The translations under genes and the position numbers were made by a program. A DNA stretch of 13,430 nucleotides from JBIOUF01 sp044866695. GTDB lineage: Bacteria; Actinomycetota; Actinomycetes; Propionibacteriales; Nocardioidaceae. The stretch is taken from contig JBIOUF010000031.1 of assembly GCA_044866695.1 (NCBI GenBank), positions 1 through 13,430 of the forward strand, written 5' to 3'. Each line of letters starts with the position of its first letter. Positions within the stretch are counted from its first letter, which is position 1. Shown here one piece after another: positions 1-8,086 of the stretch. Under the pieces are notes generated by a model that had not been told where the DNA came from, searched no databases, and saw only the letters and a list, made by a program, of their open reading frames with translations.

Positions 1-239
1 GGACCCGGGCTGGGACTGTGCCACGGGCTCGGCTGGTTTCGAGACGCCTCCGCTAGCGCTCCGGCTCCTCAACCAGCGGGGACATCGGTGGTTGAGGAGC
101 GAGCTTGCGAGCGTCTCGAAACCACCGGACCCGGGGCTGGGACTGTGCCAGGGTCCCGCTGGTTTCGAGACGCCTCCGCTGGCGCTCCGGCTCCTCAACC
201 AGCGGGGGCTCCTGACGGCTCCGCGAGGACTCCGGCTCG
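1..239. repeat. Left repeat cluster of Nocardioides-type palindromic elements
   Basis: No gene is seen here. An inverted pair is formed by GGTTTCGAGACG at 35-46 against CGTCTCGAAACC at 112-123, with an inner pair CTCCTCAACCA (66-76) against TGGTTGAGGAG (89-99). The segment 1-81 is repeated directly at 127-208 with only a few differences, so the cluster is a partly duplicated array. A shorter decayed half-unit (CTCCGGCTCGTCAACC, about 230-245) runs into the end of the neighbouring minus-strand gene. Short reading frames that cross this DNA simply translate the repeats. The same arm sequences return at 6816-6903 and 13232-13430. Confidence 0.85.
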
Positions 240-992
240 TCAACCGTCGGCGCCGACGCCTTCGATGGGGGTCAGGGTGAGGCCGTGCTCGCCCGCCTCG
301 ACCAGGCAGTGCTCGGGAACCTCGCGCCAGTCCGGGTCGTCGTCGTAGGGCTCGGACGCCACGCAGATGCCGGAGTCCTTCTCCAGCACGAACAGCCGCT
401 CGCCGTACGTCGTGCCGGCGATGCCACGGCCGTCGACGGCCAGCAGGTTCAGCCGGCCGCCGCCGACCGTGTCGACCTCGCGGAGCACCTCCACCAGGGC
501 GGCGCCGAGCGGGGTCCCTGCCGTCCAGCGCGACGCGGCGAGGCCGAACACCAGCGCGGAGTCCACCGGCGCCATCGCCTCGGGGATGTCCAGTGTGCGG
601 TCGTAGAGCGCGCGGCGGGCCTGGTGCCAGTCGCTGAGCCGGCCGTTGTGGCTGAACAGCCACCGGCCCTGCGCGAACGGTCCGACCGACGACTCGTCGT
701 GGGCCAGGCCCGTGGTGCCCGAGCGGACCGCGCCGAGGACGCATGGCGAGCCGATGGTGGGGGCGAGGGAGGCGAACGACGCGTCGGTCCAGATCGGCTG
801 GGCGCGCCGGTACCGCACCGGCTGCTCCCGCCCGAGCACGTACCACCCGGCACCGAACCCGTCGGCGTTGACCACGCCGTGCAGCTGCAGCCGGGGGGAC
901 ACCGGCTGGGTGGCCAGCGAGCGTTCGGGCTCGAGCAGCAGGTCTGCGAGCGTGACCGGCTCGCCGACGTAGGCGATGTGCCGGCCGGTCAC
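240..992 (-). CDS. Class II glutamine amidotransferase, EgtC/YafJ-like, lacking the nucleophile Cys
   Basis: This 250-residue protein has the fold signature of Ntn-type glutamine amidotransferases close to EgtC, the gamma-glutamyl hydrolase of ergothioneine synthesis. Visible motifs are RHIAYVGEP at 4-12, NADGFGAGW at 42-50, VRSG around Arg90, HNG at 115-117 and DSA at 144-146, matching the glutamine-binding Arg, oxyanion-hole Asn-Gly and Asp of the family. Active members begin Met-Cys-Arg-His, and Cys2 becomes the N-terminal nucleophile. Here the start reads Met-Thr-Gly-Arg-His: Gly3 (GGC, 984-986) sits where Cys belongs, and one extra residue precedes it. Other cysteines (84, 210, 229) are not in that place. 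The GTG start lies 7 nt after the peroxidase stop, so the two are probably cotranscribed. No egtA, egtB or egtD is nearby, so ergothioneine synthesis is not supported. It may be an inactive or binding-only relative. Confidence 0.85.
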   Translation of the reverse strand: MTGRHIAYVGEPVTLADLLLEPERSLATQPVSPRLQLHGVVNADGFGAGWYVLGREQPVRYRRAQPIWTDASFASLAPTIGSPCVLGAVRSGTTGLAHDESSVGPFAQGRWLFSHNGRLSDWHQARRALYDRTLDIPEAMAPVDSALVFGLAASRWTAGTPLGAALVEVLREVDTVGGGRLNLLAVDGRGIAGTTYGERLFVLEKDSGICVASEPYDDDPDWREVPEHCLVEAGEHGLTLTPIEGVGADG

Positions 993-999
993 CGGCGGG

Positions 1000-1488
1000 T
1001 CACCCGAGCAGCGACTCGATGGCCGCCAGGACGCGGGGGTCGTCTGGCACGGTCCGGGTCGAGAACCGCGCGACCACCTCGCCGGTGGAGTCCACCAGGA
1101 ACTTCTCGAAGTTCCAGCCCACGTCGCCGGAGCGGCCGCTGGCCGTGGCGGCCCGGGTCAGGGACTCGAACAGCGGGTGCCGGCCCGGCCCGTTCACCTC
1201 GACCTTCTCGGTGAGGGGGAAGGAGACGCCGTACGTCGTGGAGCAGAACTGCGCGATCTCCTCCGCGCTGCCCGGCTCCTGGCCGCCGAACTGGTTGCAC
1301 GGCACCCCGAGGACCGTGAAGCCTCGGTCGGCGTACTTGTCCTGCAGCCGTTCCAGCGTGGCGTACTGGCCGGTGTAGCCGCAGCGCGAGGCGACGTTGA
1401 CCACCAGCGCCGGGCGGCCCCCGGTCAGCTCGCCGAAGGTCGCGGGGGTGCCGTCCAGGCGGGCGATGGGCGTCTCGAGGAGGCTCAT
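1000..1488 (-). CDS. Glutathione peroxidase family protein (Cys type, probably thioredoxin-dependent)
   Basis: The 162-residue product is full length for a bacterial/yeast-type GPx, which reduces hydrogen peroxide and organic hydroperoxides in the cytosol. The peroxidatic cysteine is Cys36 in NVASRCGYT. The other tetrad members are Gln70 (PCNQFGGQEP) and Trp125-Asn126 (GWNFEKFLVD). Cys82 in FCSTTYGVSFPL is at the position of the resolving cysteine of thioredoxin-dependent enzymes such as yeast Gpx3, so thioredoxin is the likelier reductant; actinobacteria generally lack glutathione. The ATG start at 1486-1488 gives the usual N-terminus. A TAGCAT box lies 7 nt before it, and there is no good Shine-Dalgarno sequence, which suggests a leaderless transcript. 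The VOC gene ends 31 bp upstream on the same strand, and the EgtC-like gene follows closely. Confidence 0.95.
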   Translation of the reverse strand: MSLLETPIARLDGTPATFGELTGGRPALVVNVASRCGYTGQYATLERLQDKYADRGFTVLGVPCNQFGGQEPGSAEEIAQFCSTTYGVSFPLTEKVEVNGPGRHPLFESLTRAATASGRSGDVGWNFEKFLVDSTGEVVARFSTRTVPDDPRVLAAIESLLG

Positions 1489-1495
1489 GGCCCCG

Positions 1496-1501
1496 ATGCT
1501 A
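1496..1501 (-). promoter_or_regulatory. Putative -10 box (TAGCAT) for the peroxidase gene
   Basis: On the minus strand TAGCAT is followed by 7 nt and then ATG. This spacing places transcription initiation at or near the start codon, the known arrangement of leaderless actinobacterial genes. No convincing -35 box is seen. The assignment rests on the -10 pattern alone. Confidence 0.4.
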
Positions 1502-1519
1502 GGCCGGGCGGGGGAGCCG

Positions 1520-2188
1520 TCAGGTGAACGCGCACAGCTCGTTGCCGTCCGGGTCGGCCAGCACGGTCCAGGAGATCTCGTCGTCGCGCGCCCGCACCAC
1601 GGTGGCGCCGTGGTCGAGCAGCGGCTCCAGCGCCGGCGCGGTGACGTCGAGGTGCACCCGGTTCTTCACCGTCTTCGGCTCGGGGACCGCCGCGAAGGTG
1701 AGCCCGTCGAACGGCAGGCCGGGCACGTCCTCGAGCGAGGCGAAGCCGCTGTCGTCGTCCAGCACCACACCGCCCAGCAGGCCCTGCCACCACGCCGCGA
1801 CCCGATGGGGGTCCGCCGAGGTGTCCACGCAGACCTCGTAGAGCCGGTAGTCCGGCACCTCCGCGCGGACGAACGCGCACAGCTCCCCGCCCTCGGGGTC
1901 GCGCATCACGGTCCACGGGAAGGAGTCCGCGTCCACCACGGTCGCACCCAGCGCCTCCAGGTCCGCGACCGACCCGGTGTGCACGTCGAGATGGACCCGC
2001 TGCTTGACCGTGACCGGCTCGGGCACCCGGTTGACCCAGACGGTGTGGGCGCTGGTGGCGCCGCGCAGCCGCAGGTCGCCGTCGTCCAGGACGACCGGGC
2101 GCAGCCCGAGCGCGGCCGCCCAGAACCGCCCCATCCGGTCCGGGTCGACGGCGTCGATGCACAGGTCCTTGTAGGTGGCCAGCGGCAT
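1520..2188 (-). CDS. VOC (glyoxalase/bleomycin-resistance-like) protein with two tandem domains
   Basis: This is a 222-residue protein made of two vicinal-oxygen-chelate units. The repeat is plain to read: VPEPVTVKQRVHLDV (55-69) then GATVV and PWTVMRDPEGGELCAF (91-106) in the first half, and VPEPKTVKNRVHLDV (168-182) then GATVV and SWTVLADPDGNELCAF (206-221) in the second. The HLDV and GNELCAF strands are typical of the glyoxalase-like subfamily that includes many actinobacterial proteins of unknown substrate. The family contains metal-dependent lyases, dioxygenases and drug-binding proteins, and I cannot choose between them. The ATG start is followed directly by the first beta strand (ATYKDLCIDA). 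It is transcribed divergently from the leucine operon, with short tandem repeats between, and lies upstream of the peroxidase gene. Confidence 0.9.
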   Translation of the reverse strand: MPLATYKDLCIDAVDPDRMGRFWAAALGLRPVVLDDGDLRLRGATSAHTVWVNRVPEPVTVKQRVHLDVHTGSVADLEALGATVVDADSFPWTVMRDPEGGELCAFVRAEVPDYRLYEVCVDTSADPHRVAAWWQGLLGGVVLDDDSGFASLEDVPGLPFDGLTFAAVPEPKTVKNRVHLDVTAPALEPLLDHGATVVRARDDEISWTVLADPDGNELCAFT

Positions 2189-2220
2189 GACCTGCCCCTA
2201 CCCCCGGTCCGCGGGCGCCA

Positions 2221-2258
2221 CACCGGGTCACACCGGGTCACAGCGGGTCACCGGGTCA
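2221..2258. repeat. Short tandem repeat of CACCGGGTCA
   Basis: Three 10-bp units (2221-2230, 2231-2240, 2241-2250, the third with one change) and a shortened fourth (CCGGGTCA, 2251-2258) lie between the divergent VOC and carboxylase genes; a similar CCGGGTCAC also ends near 2259. They could be operator half-sites or a replication-slippage microsatellite. The sequence alone does not decide. Confidence 0.7.
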
Positions 2259-2287
2259 CCCCGGGGCACACAGGGTCGCGCACCAAC

Positions 2288-2293
2288 TAGGGT
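2288..2293 (+). promoter_or_regulatory. Putative -10 box (TAGGGT) for the leucine-degradation operon
   Basis: TAGGGT fits TANNNT and stands 6 nt before the GTG start of the carboxylase beta gene, suggesting a leaderless transcript. The stretch AGGGTGAG could instead be read as a weak ribosome binding site with about 4 nt spacing. No clear -35 box is seen upstream. Confidence 0.4.
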
Positions 2294-2299
2294 GAGCCG

Positions 2300-3862
<1,563 letters not shown>

Positions 3863-3867
3863 GGCCG

Positions 3868-5856
3868 ATGGGCTCGCCGGTCTCCACGCTCCTGGTCGCC
3901 AACCGCGGCGAGATCGCGCTGCGGGTGATCCGGGCCGCCCGCGCGCTCGGCATCCGCACCGTCGCGGTCTACTCCGACGCGGACCGGTCCGCCCCGCACG
4001 TGCGCGCGGCCGACACGGCGGTGCGCCTCGGGCCGGCGCCCGCCGCGGCGTCGTACCTGCGCGTCGAGGCCCTGCTCGAGGCGGCCCGGCGCACCGGGGC
4101 GGACGCCGTGCACCCCGGCTACGGCTTCCTCTCCGAGCGGGCCGAGTTCGCGCGGGCGGTCACCGACGCGGGGCTCACCTTCGTCGGCCCGACCGCCGAG
4201 GTGATCGACGTGATGGGCCGAAAGGACGTGGCCCGCGGTGTCGCGGTCGCGGCGGGAGTGCCCGTGGTGCCGTCCTACGACGTCCCGGCCGGCGGGTCGG
4301 CGGGCGGGCTGGACTTCCCGCTGCTGGTCAAGGCGGCGGCCGGCGGCGGCGGCAAGGGCATGCGCGTGGTGCGCGACCCGGCCCGGCTCGACGAGGCGGT
4401 CGCGGCGGCCCGGCGCGAGGCGGCCGGGGCGTTCGGCGACGACACCGTGCTGCTGGAGCGCTTCGTCGAACGCGGCCGGCACGTCGAGGTGCAGGTGCTC
4501 GCCGACCACCACGGCACGGTGCTGCACCTGTTCGAGCGCGACTGCTCCGCGCAGCGCCGCCACCAGAAGGTGCTCGAGGAGGCCCCGGCCCCCACCATCT
4601 CGGCGGCCGTCCGGGATCTGGTCACCCAGGCCGCGGTGGCGCTGGCCAGGCAGGTGGGGTACACCAACGCCGGTACGGTCGAGTTCCTCGTCGCCGGCGA
4701 GGAGGCCTACTTCCTGGAGATGAACACCCGGCTGCAGGTCGAGCACCCGGTCACCGAGCTGGTCACCGGCCGGGACCTGGTCCAGCTGCAGCTGCGGGTC
4801 GCCGCCGGCGAGCCGCTCGGCTTCGGCCAGGACGACGTCGCCGTGCACGGGCACGCGATCGAGGCACGGGTGTACGCCGAGGACGCCTTCGGCGGCTTCC
4901 TGCCCCAGGCCGGCACCGCGACGTACGTGCGCTGGCCTCCCCGTGCCCGGGTGGACGCCGCGCTGGAGACCGGCGCGGAGGTGAGCACCGCCTACGACCC
5001 GATGCTGGGCAAGGTCATCGTGCACGGCCCGACGCGTGAGGCCGCGCGGCGCGCGCTGGTGGACGCGCTCGACGACACCGCCGTCCTCGGCCTGACCACC
5101 AACCTCGGATTCCTGCGCGCGCTGGCCGCCTCGACGGCGTTCGCGACGAACCAGGTGCACACCGCCTGGCTGGACGAGCACACCCTGCCCCGGCCGTCCC
5201 CCGACGTGGCGGCGGTCCTCGCGGCTTGGGCGGTCGCCGGGACCGGTCGCCCGGGACCCGCCGAGGCTGATGACCCGTTCGGCGTCGGGGACGGCTGGCG
5301 TCCCGCCGGCCCCCCGGCACCCGTCGTCGTCGAGCTGGACGTCGAGGGCGACCGCCGGTGCTACGCGGTGGGGGCCGACACCGTGACCCTGGTCGGCGCG
5401 GACCGGCCGGGCACCTGGACCGCCCACCCCGTCGCCGCCGAGCCCGGGGTGGTCCGCCTGGAGGTCGACGGACTGGTCCACGAGGCCACCGTCGAGGTCG
5501 GACCGCACGAGGTGCAGGCGGCCTACCTCGGTCACACCTTCGGCTTCGGCAGGCCCGACGCCTTCGGGCCGGCCTCGGCCCGGGCGCTCTCCGACGGGTC
5601 GGTGACCGCGCCGATGCCCGGGACCGTCCTCGCCGTGCGCGTCGAGCCGGGCCAGCGGGTCTCCGAGGGCGAGACCCTGGCCACGATGGAGGCGATGAAG
5701 ATGGAGCTGTCCCTGGCCGCGCCGTTCGCGGGCGTCGTCGTCTCCGTCGACGCGGCCGCCGGCGACCAGGTGGTGCTCGGGGCGCCGCTGTTCCACGTGG
5801 AACCGGACGGCTCCGCCGCCACCGGGGCCGCCACCGACGACCGGGTGCCCCGGTGA
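3868..5856 (+). CDS. liuD: Methylcrotonyl-CoA carboxylase alpha subunit (biotin carboxylase plus biotin carrier)
   Basis: This 662-residue protein carboxylates its own biotin with ATP and bicarbonate and passes the carboxyl group to the beta subunit. Order of domains: biotin carboxylase N-terminal domain (LLVANRGEIALRVIRAAR near residue 10), ATP-grasp with glycine-rich loop GGGGKGMR around Lys163, catalytic EMNTRLQVEHPVTE, biotin carboxylase C-terminal domain ending near GKVIVHG, a linker/BT region of about 150 residues, and a C-terminal biotinyl domain with EAMKMEL, Lys611 being the biotinylation site. The ATG at 3868 is chosen because the conserved N-terminus begins 6 residues later; the frame stays open upstream through the beta gene, but that is a shadow. 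The equivalent mycobacterial gene is accA1. Its stop overlaps the GTG of the lyase gene as GTGA, so translation is probably coupled. Confidence 0.96.
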   Translation: MGSPVSTLLVANRGEIALRVIRAARALGIRTVAVYSDADRSAPHVRAADTAVRLGPAPAAASYLRVEALLEAARRTGADAVHPGYGFLSERAEFARAVTDAGLTFVGPTAEVIDVMGRKDVARGVAVAAGVPVVPSYDVPAGGSAGGLDFPLLVKAAAGGGGKGMRVVRDPARLDEAVAAARREAAGAFGDDTVLLERFVERGRHVEVQVLADHHGTVLHLFERDCSAQRRHQKVLEEAPAPTISAAVRDLVTQAAVALARQVGYTNAGTVEFLVAGEEAYFLEMNTRLQVEHPVTELVTGRDLVQLQLRVAAGEPLGFGQDDVAVHGHAIEARVYAEDAFGGFLPQAGTATYVRWPPRARVDAALETGAEVSTAYDPMLGKVIVHGPTREAARRALVDALDDTAVLGLTTNLGFLRALAASTAFATNQVHTAWLDEHTLPRPSPDVAAVLAAWAVAGTGRPGPAEADDPFGVGDGWRPAGPPAPVVVELDVEGDRRCYAVGADTVTLVGADRPGTWTAHPVAAEPGVVRLEVDGLVHEATVEVGPHEVQAAYLGHTFGFGRPDAFGPASARALSDGSVTAPMPGTVLAVRVEPGQRVSEGETLATMEAMKMELSLAAPFAGVVVSVDAAAGDQVVLGAPLFHVEPDGSAATGAATDDRVPR

Positions 5857-6800
5857 GGGCCCCGCAGGTGGTCCGCGACCCCGCGCTGCCCGAGCGGGTG
5901 ACCGTCTACGAGGTCGGTCCGCGCGACGGGCTGCAGAACGAGCCCTCGGTGGTGCCGCTGGAGACCAAGGCGGAGCTGGTCCAGCGGCTCCTGGCCGCCG
6001 GGCTGCCCGTCGTCGAGGCCACCAGCTTCGTCCACCCGCGGTGGGTGCCCCAGCTCGCCGACGCGGCCGACCTGGTCACGCTGCTCCTGGACCGGCTCGG
6101 CGAGACCGCGCTGGAGCTCCCGGTCCTGGTGCCCAACGAGCGGGGCCTGGACCGGGCCCTGGCGCTGGGCTGCCGCCACGTCGCGGTCTTCGCCAGCGCC
6201 ACCGAGACCTTCGCCCAGCGCAACCTGAACCGCTCGCTGGAGGACCAGTTCGCGATGTTCGGCCCGACGGTCGCGCGGGCCCGGGACAACGGCCTGGACG
6301 TCCGCGGCTACGTGTCGATGTGCTTCGGCGACCCCTGGGAGGGCGACGTGCCCCCGGCGCAGGTGGTCGAGGTCGGCACGAGGCTGCTCGAGCTCGGCGT
6401 CACCCGGCTGTCCCTCGGTGACACCATCGGCGTGGGCACTCCCGGTCACGTCACTGCCCTGCTGGACGCGTTCGGCTCGGCCGGCGTCGCCGACGACCTG
6501 CTCGCAGTGCACTTCCACGACACCTACGGACAGGCGCTGGCCAACGCCTACGCCGCCCTCCGGCACGGCGTCACCACCTTCGACGCCAGCGCCGGCGGGC
6601 TGGGCGGGTGTCCGTACGCCGAGTCCGCCACCGGCAACCTGGCCACCGAGGATCTGGTGTGGATGCTGCACGGGCTGGGGGTGGACACCGGCGTCGACCT
6701 CCCCGCCCTGGTCGAGGCCAGCGTCTGGGTGGCCGGCCGGCTCGGCAAGCCCAGCGTGAGCCGCGTGGTCAACGCGCTGTCCCCACCCGCCGCCGGCTGA
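5853..6800 (+). CDS. liuE: Hydroxymethylglutaryl-CoA lyase
   Basis: The 315-residue TIM-barrel enzyme cleaves HMG-CoA into acetyl-CoA and acetoacetate, the last step of leucine degradation. The N-terminal active-site motif is VGPRDGLQNE (21-30), with the catalytic Arg24-Asp25. Other family motifs include TSFVHPRWVPQLADA, FASATETFAQRNLN, the metal-binding HFHDTYG, and the signature GGLGGCPYAESATGN, in which Cys253 is the catalytic cysteine. The GTG at 5853 overlaps the stop of the alpha subunit gene by 4 bp; the frame is open further upstream, but that part lies inside the alpha gene and does not resemble the family. It is the last gene of the operon: repeat DNA starts about 16 nt after its stop. 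Isovaleryl-CoA dehydrogenase and methylglutaconyl-CoA hydratase, the other steps, are absent from the window. Confidence 0.96.
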   Translation: MRAPQVVRDPALPERVTVYEVGPRDGLQNEPSVVPLETKAELVQRLLAAGLPVVEATSFVHPRWVPQLADAADLVTLLLDRLGETALELPVLVPNERGLDRALALGCRHVAVFASATETFAQRNLNRSLEDQFAMFGPTVARARDNGLDVRGYVSMCFGDPWEGDVPPAQVVEVGTRLLELGVTRLSLGDTIGVGTPGHVTALLDAFGSAGVADDLLAVHFHDTYGQALANAYAALRHGVTTFDASAGGLGGCPYAESATGNLATEDLVWMLHGLGVDTGVDLPALVEASVWVAGRLGKPSVSRVVNALSPPAAG

Positions 6801-6815
6801 CCCGCCGCCGGTGTC

Positions 6816-6903
6816 GGTGGTTTCGAGACGGGCTCGCCTAGCGGCTCGCCCTCCTCAACCACCGCGGTGGTTGAGGTGCGAGCTTGCGAGCCTCGAAACC
6901 ACC
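6816..6903. repeat. Composite palindromic repeat downstream of the leucine operon
   Basis: The outer arms GGTGGTTTCGAG (6816-6827) and CTCGAAACCACC (6892-6903) are exact inverted copies. The middle holds a perfect 24-bp palindrome at 6853-6876 centred on CGCG, made of CCTCAACCACCG and its complement. Each arm also has a smaller dyad (GGCTCGCCTAGCGGCTCGCC and GCGAGCTTGCGAGC). In RNA this would fold into a long branched hairpin just after the lyase stop, so it may act as a terminator or mRNA 3' end stabiliser, though it has no U tract. It is the same family as the cluster at the left end. Confidence 0.85.
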
Positions 6904-6939
6904 GGCAGACGGGCGGGGACCTGCGGGATCTCGCTGAAG

Positions 6940-6980
6940 TCGAGACGCCTCCGCCAGCGCTCCGGCTCCTCGACCAGCGG
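6940..6980. repeat. Degenerate single half-unit of the repeat family
   Basis: TCGAGACGCCTCCGCCAGCG followed by CTCCGGCTCCTCGACCAGCGG matches the left-arm form seen at 39-79 and 165-206, with small changes (CTCGACC for CTCAACC). No matching right arm follows. It ends 20 nt before the likely start codon of the first sulfotransferase-like gene, so it occupies that gene's promoter region. Confidence 0.75.
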
Positions 6981-6987
6981 CAGACGG

Positions 6988-6993
6988 CAGAAT
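6988..6993 (+). promoter_or_regulatory. Possible -10 box (CAGAAT) for the sulfotransferase-like unit
   Basis: CAGAAT differs from TANNNT at the first base and stands exactly 7 nt before ATG 7001, the spacing seen for the peroxidase and glycosylase genes. No Shine-Dalgarno sequence is seen before either ATG. This supports 7001 rather than 6992 as the start, but weakly. Confidence 0.3.
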
Positions 6994-7000
6994 GCAGCGC

Positions 7001-8086
7001 ATGGCCCGGGTCGTCTACCTGCACGTCGGAGCTCCCAAGACCGGGACCACCTACCTGCAGGACCGGCTCGCGCTCAACCGCGAGGAGCTGGAGCGGCACG
7101 GGGTCGGCTACCCGGTCGGGCCGCACCCCGACATGTTCCTGGCCGCCCTGGACCTGATCGACCTCTCCTGGGGCGGCCAGCGCGAGGCTGCGCGGGGGGA
7201 GTGGGACGCGTTGATGACCCGCGTGCAGAGGTCCCGGGGCACGGTGCTGCTCAGCCACGAGATCCTCGCCGGCGCGACCTCGGACCAGGTACGCCGCGCC
7301 ATGGCGGACCTGCGCGACGCCGAGCTGCATGTGGTCTACTCCGCCCGAGACCTGGCCCGGCAGATCCCGGCGGAGTGGCAGGAGCAGCTCAAGCACCGCT
7401 ACCGGCGGTCGTTCGCCCGGTTCCTCGCGCGGGTCCAGCGGGAGGACCGGCGGGCCGGGACGCTGTGGTTCTGGCGGGTGCAGGGGCTCCCCGACGTCCT
7501 CGGCAGGTGGTCGGAGGGCCTGCCTCCGGAGCGGGTCCACCTGGTGACGGTGCCCAGGCCCGGCGCCCCCCGGGGCGAGCTGTGGCGCCGGTACTGCCGG
7601 GCCCTGCGGATCGACCCGGCCTGGACGCCGCTGGACAGCCACCGGCGCAACCAGTCCCTGGGTGCCGCGGAGAGCACGATGCTGCGTCGGCTCAACCGGC
7701 GGCTGAGAGCGGCCGGCCTGGAGTCGGCGGCGTACCGGGAGATCGTGCGTGGGCTGGTGGTGCACGAGCACCTGGCCCGGCGGCCGGGGATGGCGAAGGT
7801 GACGCTGCCGCCGGAGGCCTACCTCTGGGCGGCCCAGGTCGCCCAGGAGTGGCTGGACTGGGTGCGGGGGTCCGGCATCGACGTGGTCGGCGACCTCGAC
7901 GACCTGGTCCCGGTGCCGCCGGAGGGCGACGCGCGGTGGACCGACCCGGACCGCCCCCGACCCGGGGCGGTCACCGACGCCGCCCTCGACGCGCTGGTCG
8001 CGGTGGTCATGGAGCTGGCCGAGCGGCCCGCCGACGAGCCCGGCTCGCGCGTCGCCCGCGCCGCGCGCCGGCTGCGCGGCCAGTGA
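7001..8086 (+). CDS. Sulfotransferase-fold protein, paralogue A
   Basis: This 361-residue protein resembles PAPS-dependent sulfotransferases. The N-terminal strand-loop-helix YLHVGAPKTGTTYLQ (6-20) is the 5'-phosphosulfate-binding loop with Lys13. SARDLARQIPAEWQE (114-128), followed by Lys131-His132, sits where the 3'-phosphate-binding segment falls. Strong similarity to the third gene of the unit runs over nearly the full length (FLAALDL, SHE.LA, VHLVTVP.PG, DVVGDLD.L). The C-terminus is basic and ends RRLRGQ. An ATG at 6992 would add three residues; 7001 is preferred because of the spacing from CAGAAT. Its stop overlaps the next gene's GTG. There is no signal peptide or membrane segment, so it is probably cytosolic. 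The acceptor is unknown; glycans and cell-surface lipids are common for bacterial relatives. Activity is inferred from the fold only. Confidence 0.8.
   Translation: MARVVYLHVGAPKTGTTYLQDRLALNREELERHGVGYPVGPHPDMFLAALDLIDLSWGGQREAARGEWDALMTRVQRSRGTVLLSHEILAGATSDQVRRAMADLRDAELHVVYSARDLARQIPAEWQEQLKHRYRRSFARFLARVQREDRRAGTLWFWRVQGLPDVLGRWSEGLPPERVHLVTVPRPGAPRGELWRRYCRALRIDPAWTPLDSHRRNQSLGAAESTMLRRLNRRLRAAGLESAAYREIVRGLVVHEHLARRPGMAKVTLPPEAYLWAAQVAQEWLDWVRGSGIDVVGDLDDLVPVPPEGDARWTDPDRPRPGAVTDAALDALVAVVMELAERPADEPGSRVARAARRLRGQ

Noticed and set aside
1..239. CRISPR array
   Set aside because: The repeats are long, palindromic, irregularly spaced and imperfect, without unique spacers of even length and without cas genes.
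240..992. Ergothioneine biosynthesis locus
   Set aside because: Only an EgtC-like gene is present, it lacks the nucleophile, and no egtA, egtB, egtD or egtE is adjacent.
285..1214. Plus-strand frame across the amidotransferase-like and peroxidase genes
   Set aside because: It spans two real minus-strand genes, is Arg/Ala/Gly-rich and matches no family.
5358..5852. Longer N-terminus for HMG-CoA lyase
   Set aside because: This extension lies inside the biotin-domain coding region of the alpha subunit in another frame and has no lyase similarity.
6816..6903. Classic Rho-independent terminator
   Set aside because: The hairpin is strong but there is no T tract after either strand's stem; it is kept as a repeat with a possible termination role.
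6801..6990. Insertion sequence or MITE with target duplication
   Set aside because: Inverted arms are present, but no transposase and no convincing flanking target duplication were found; the REP-like reading fits the three clusters better.
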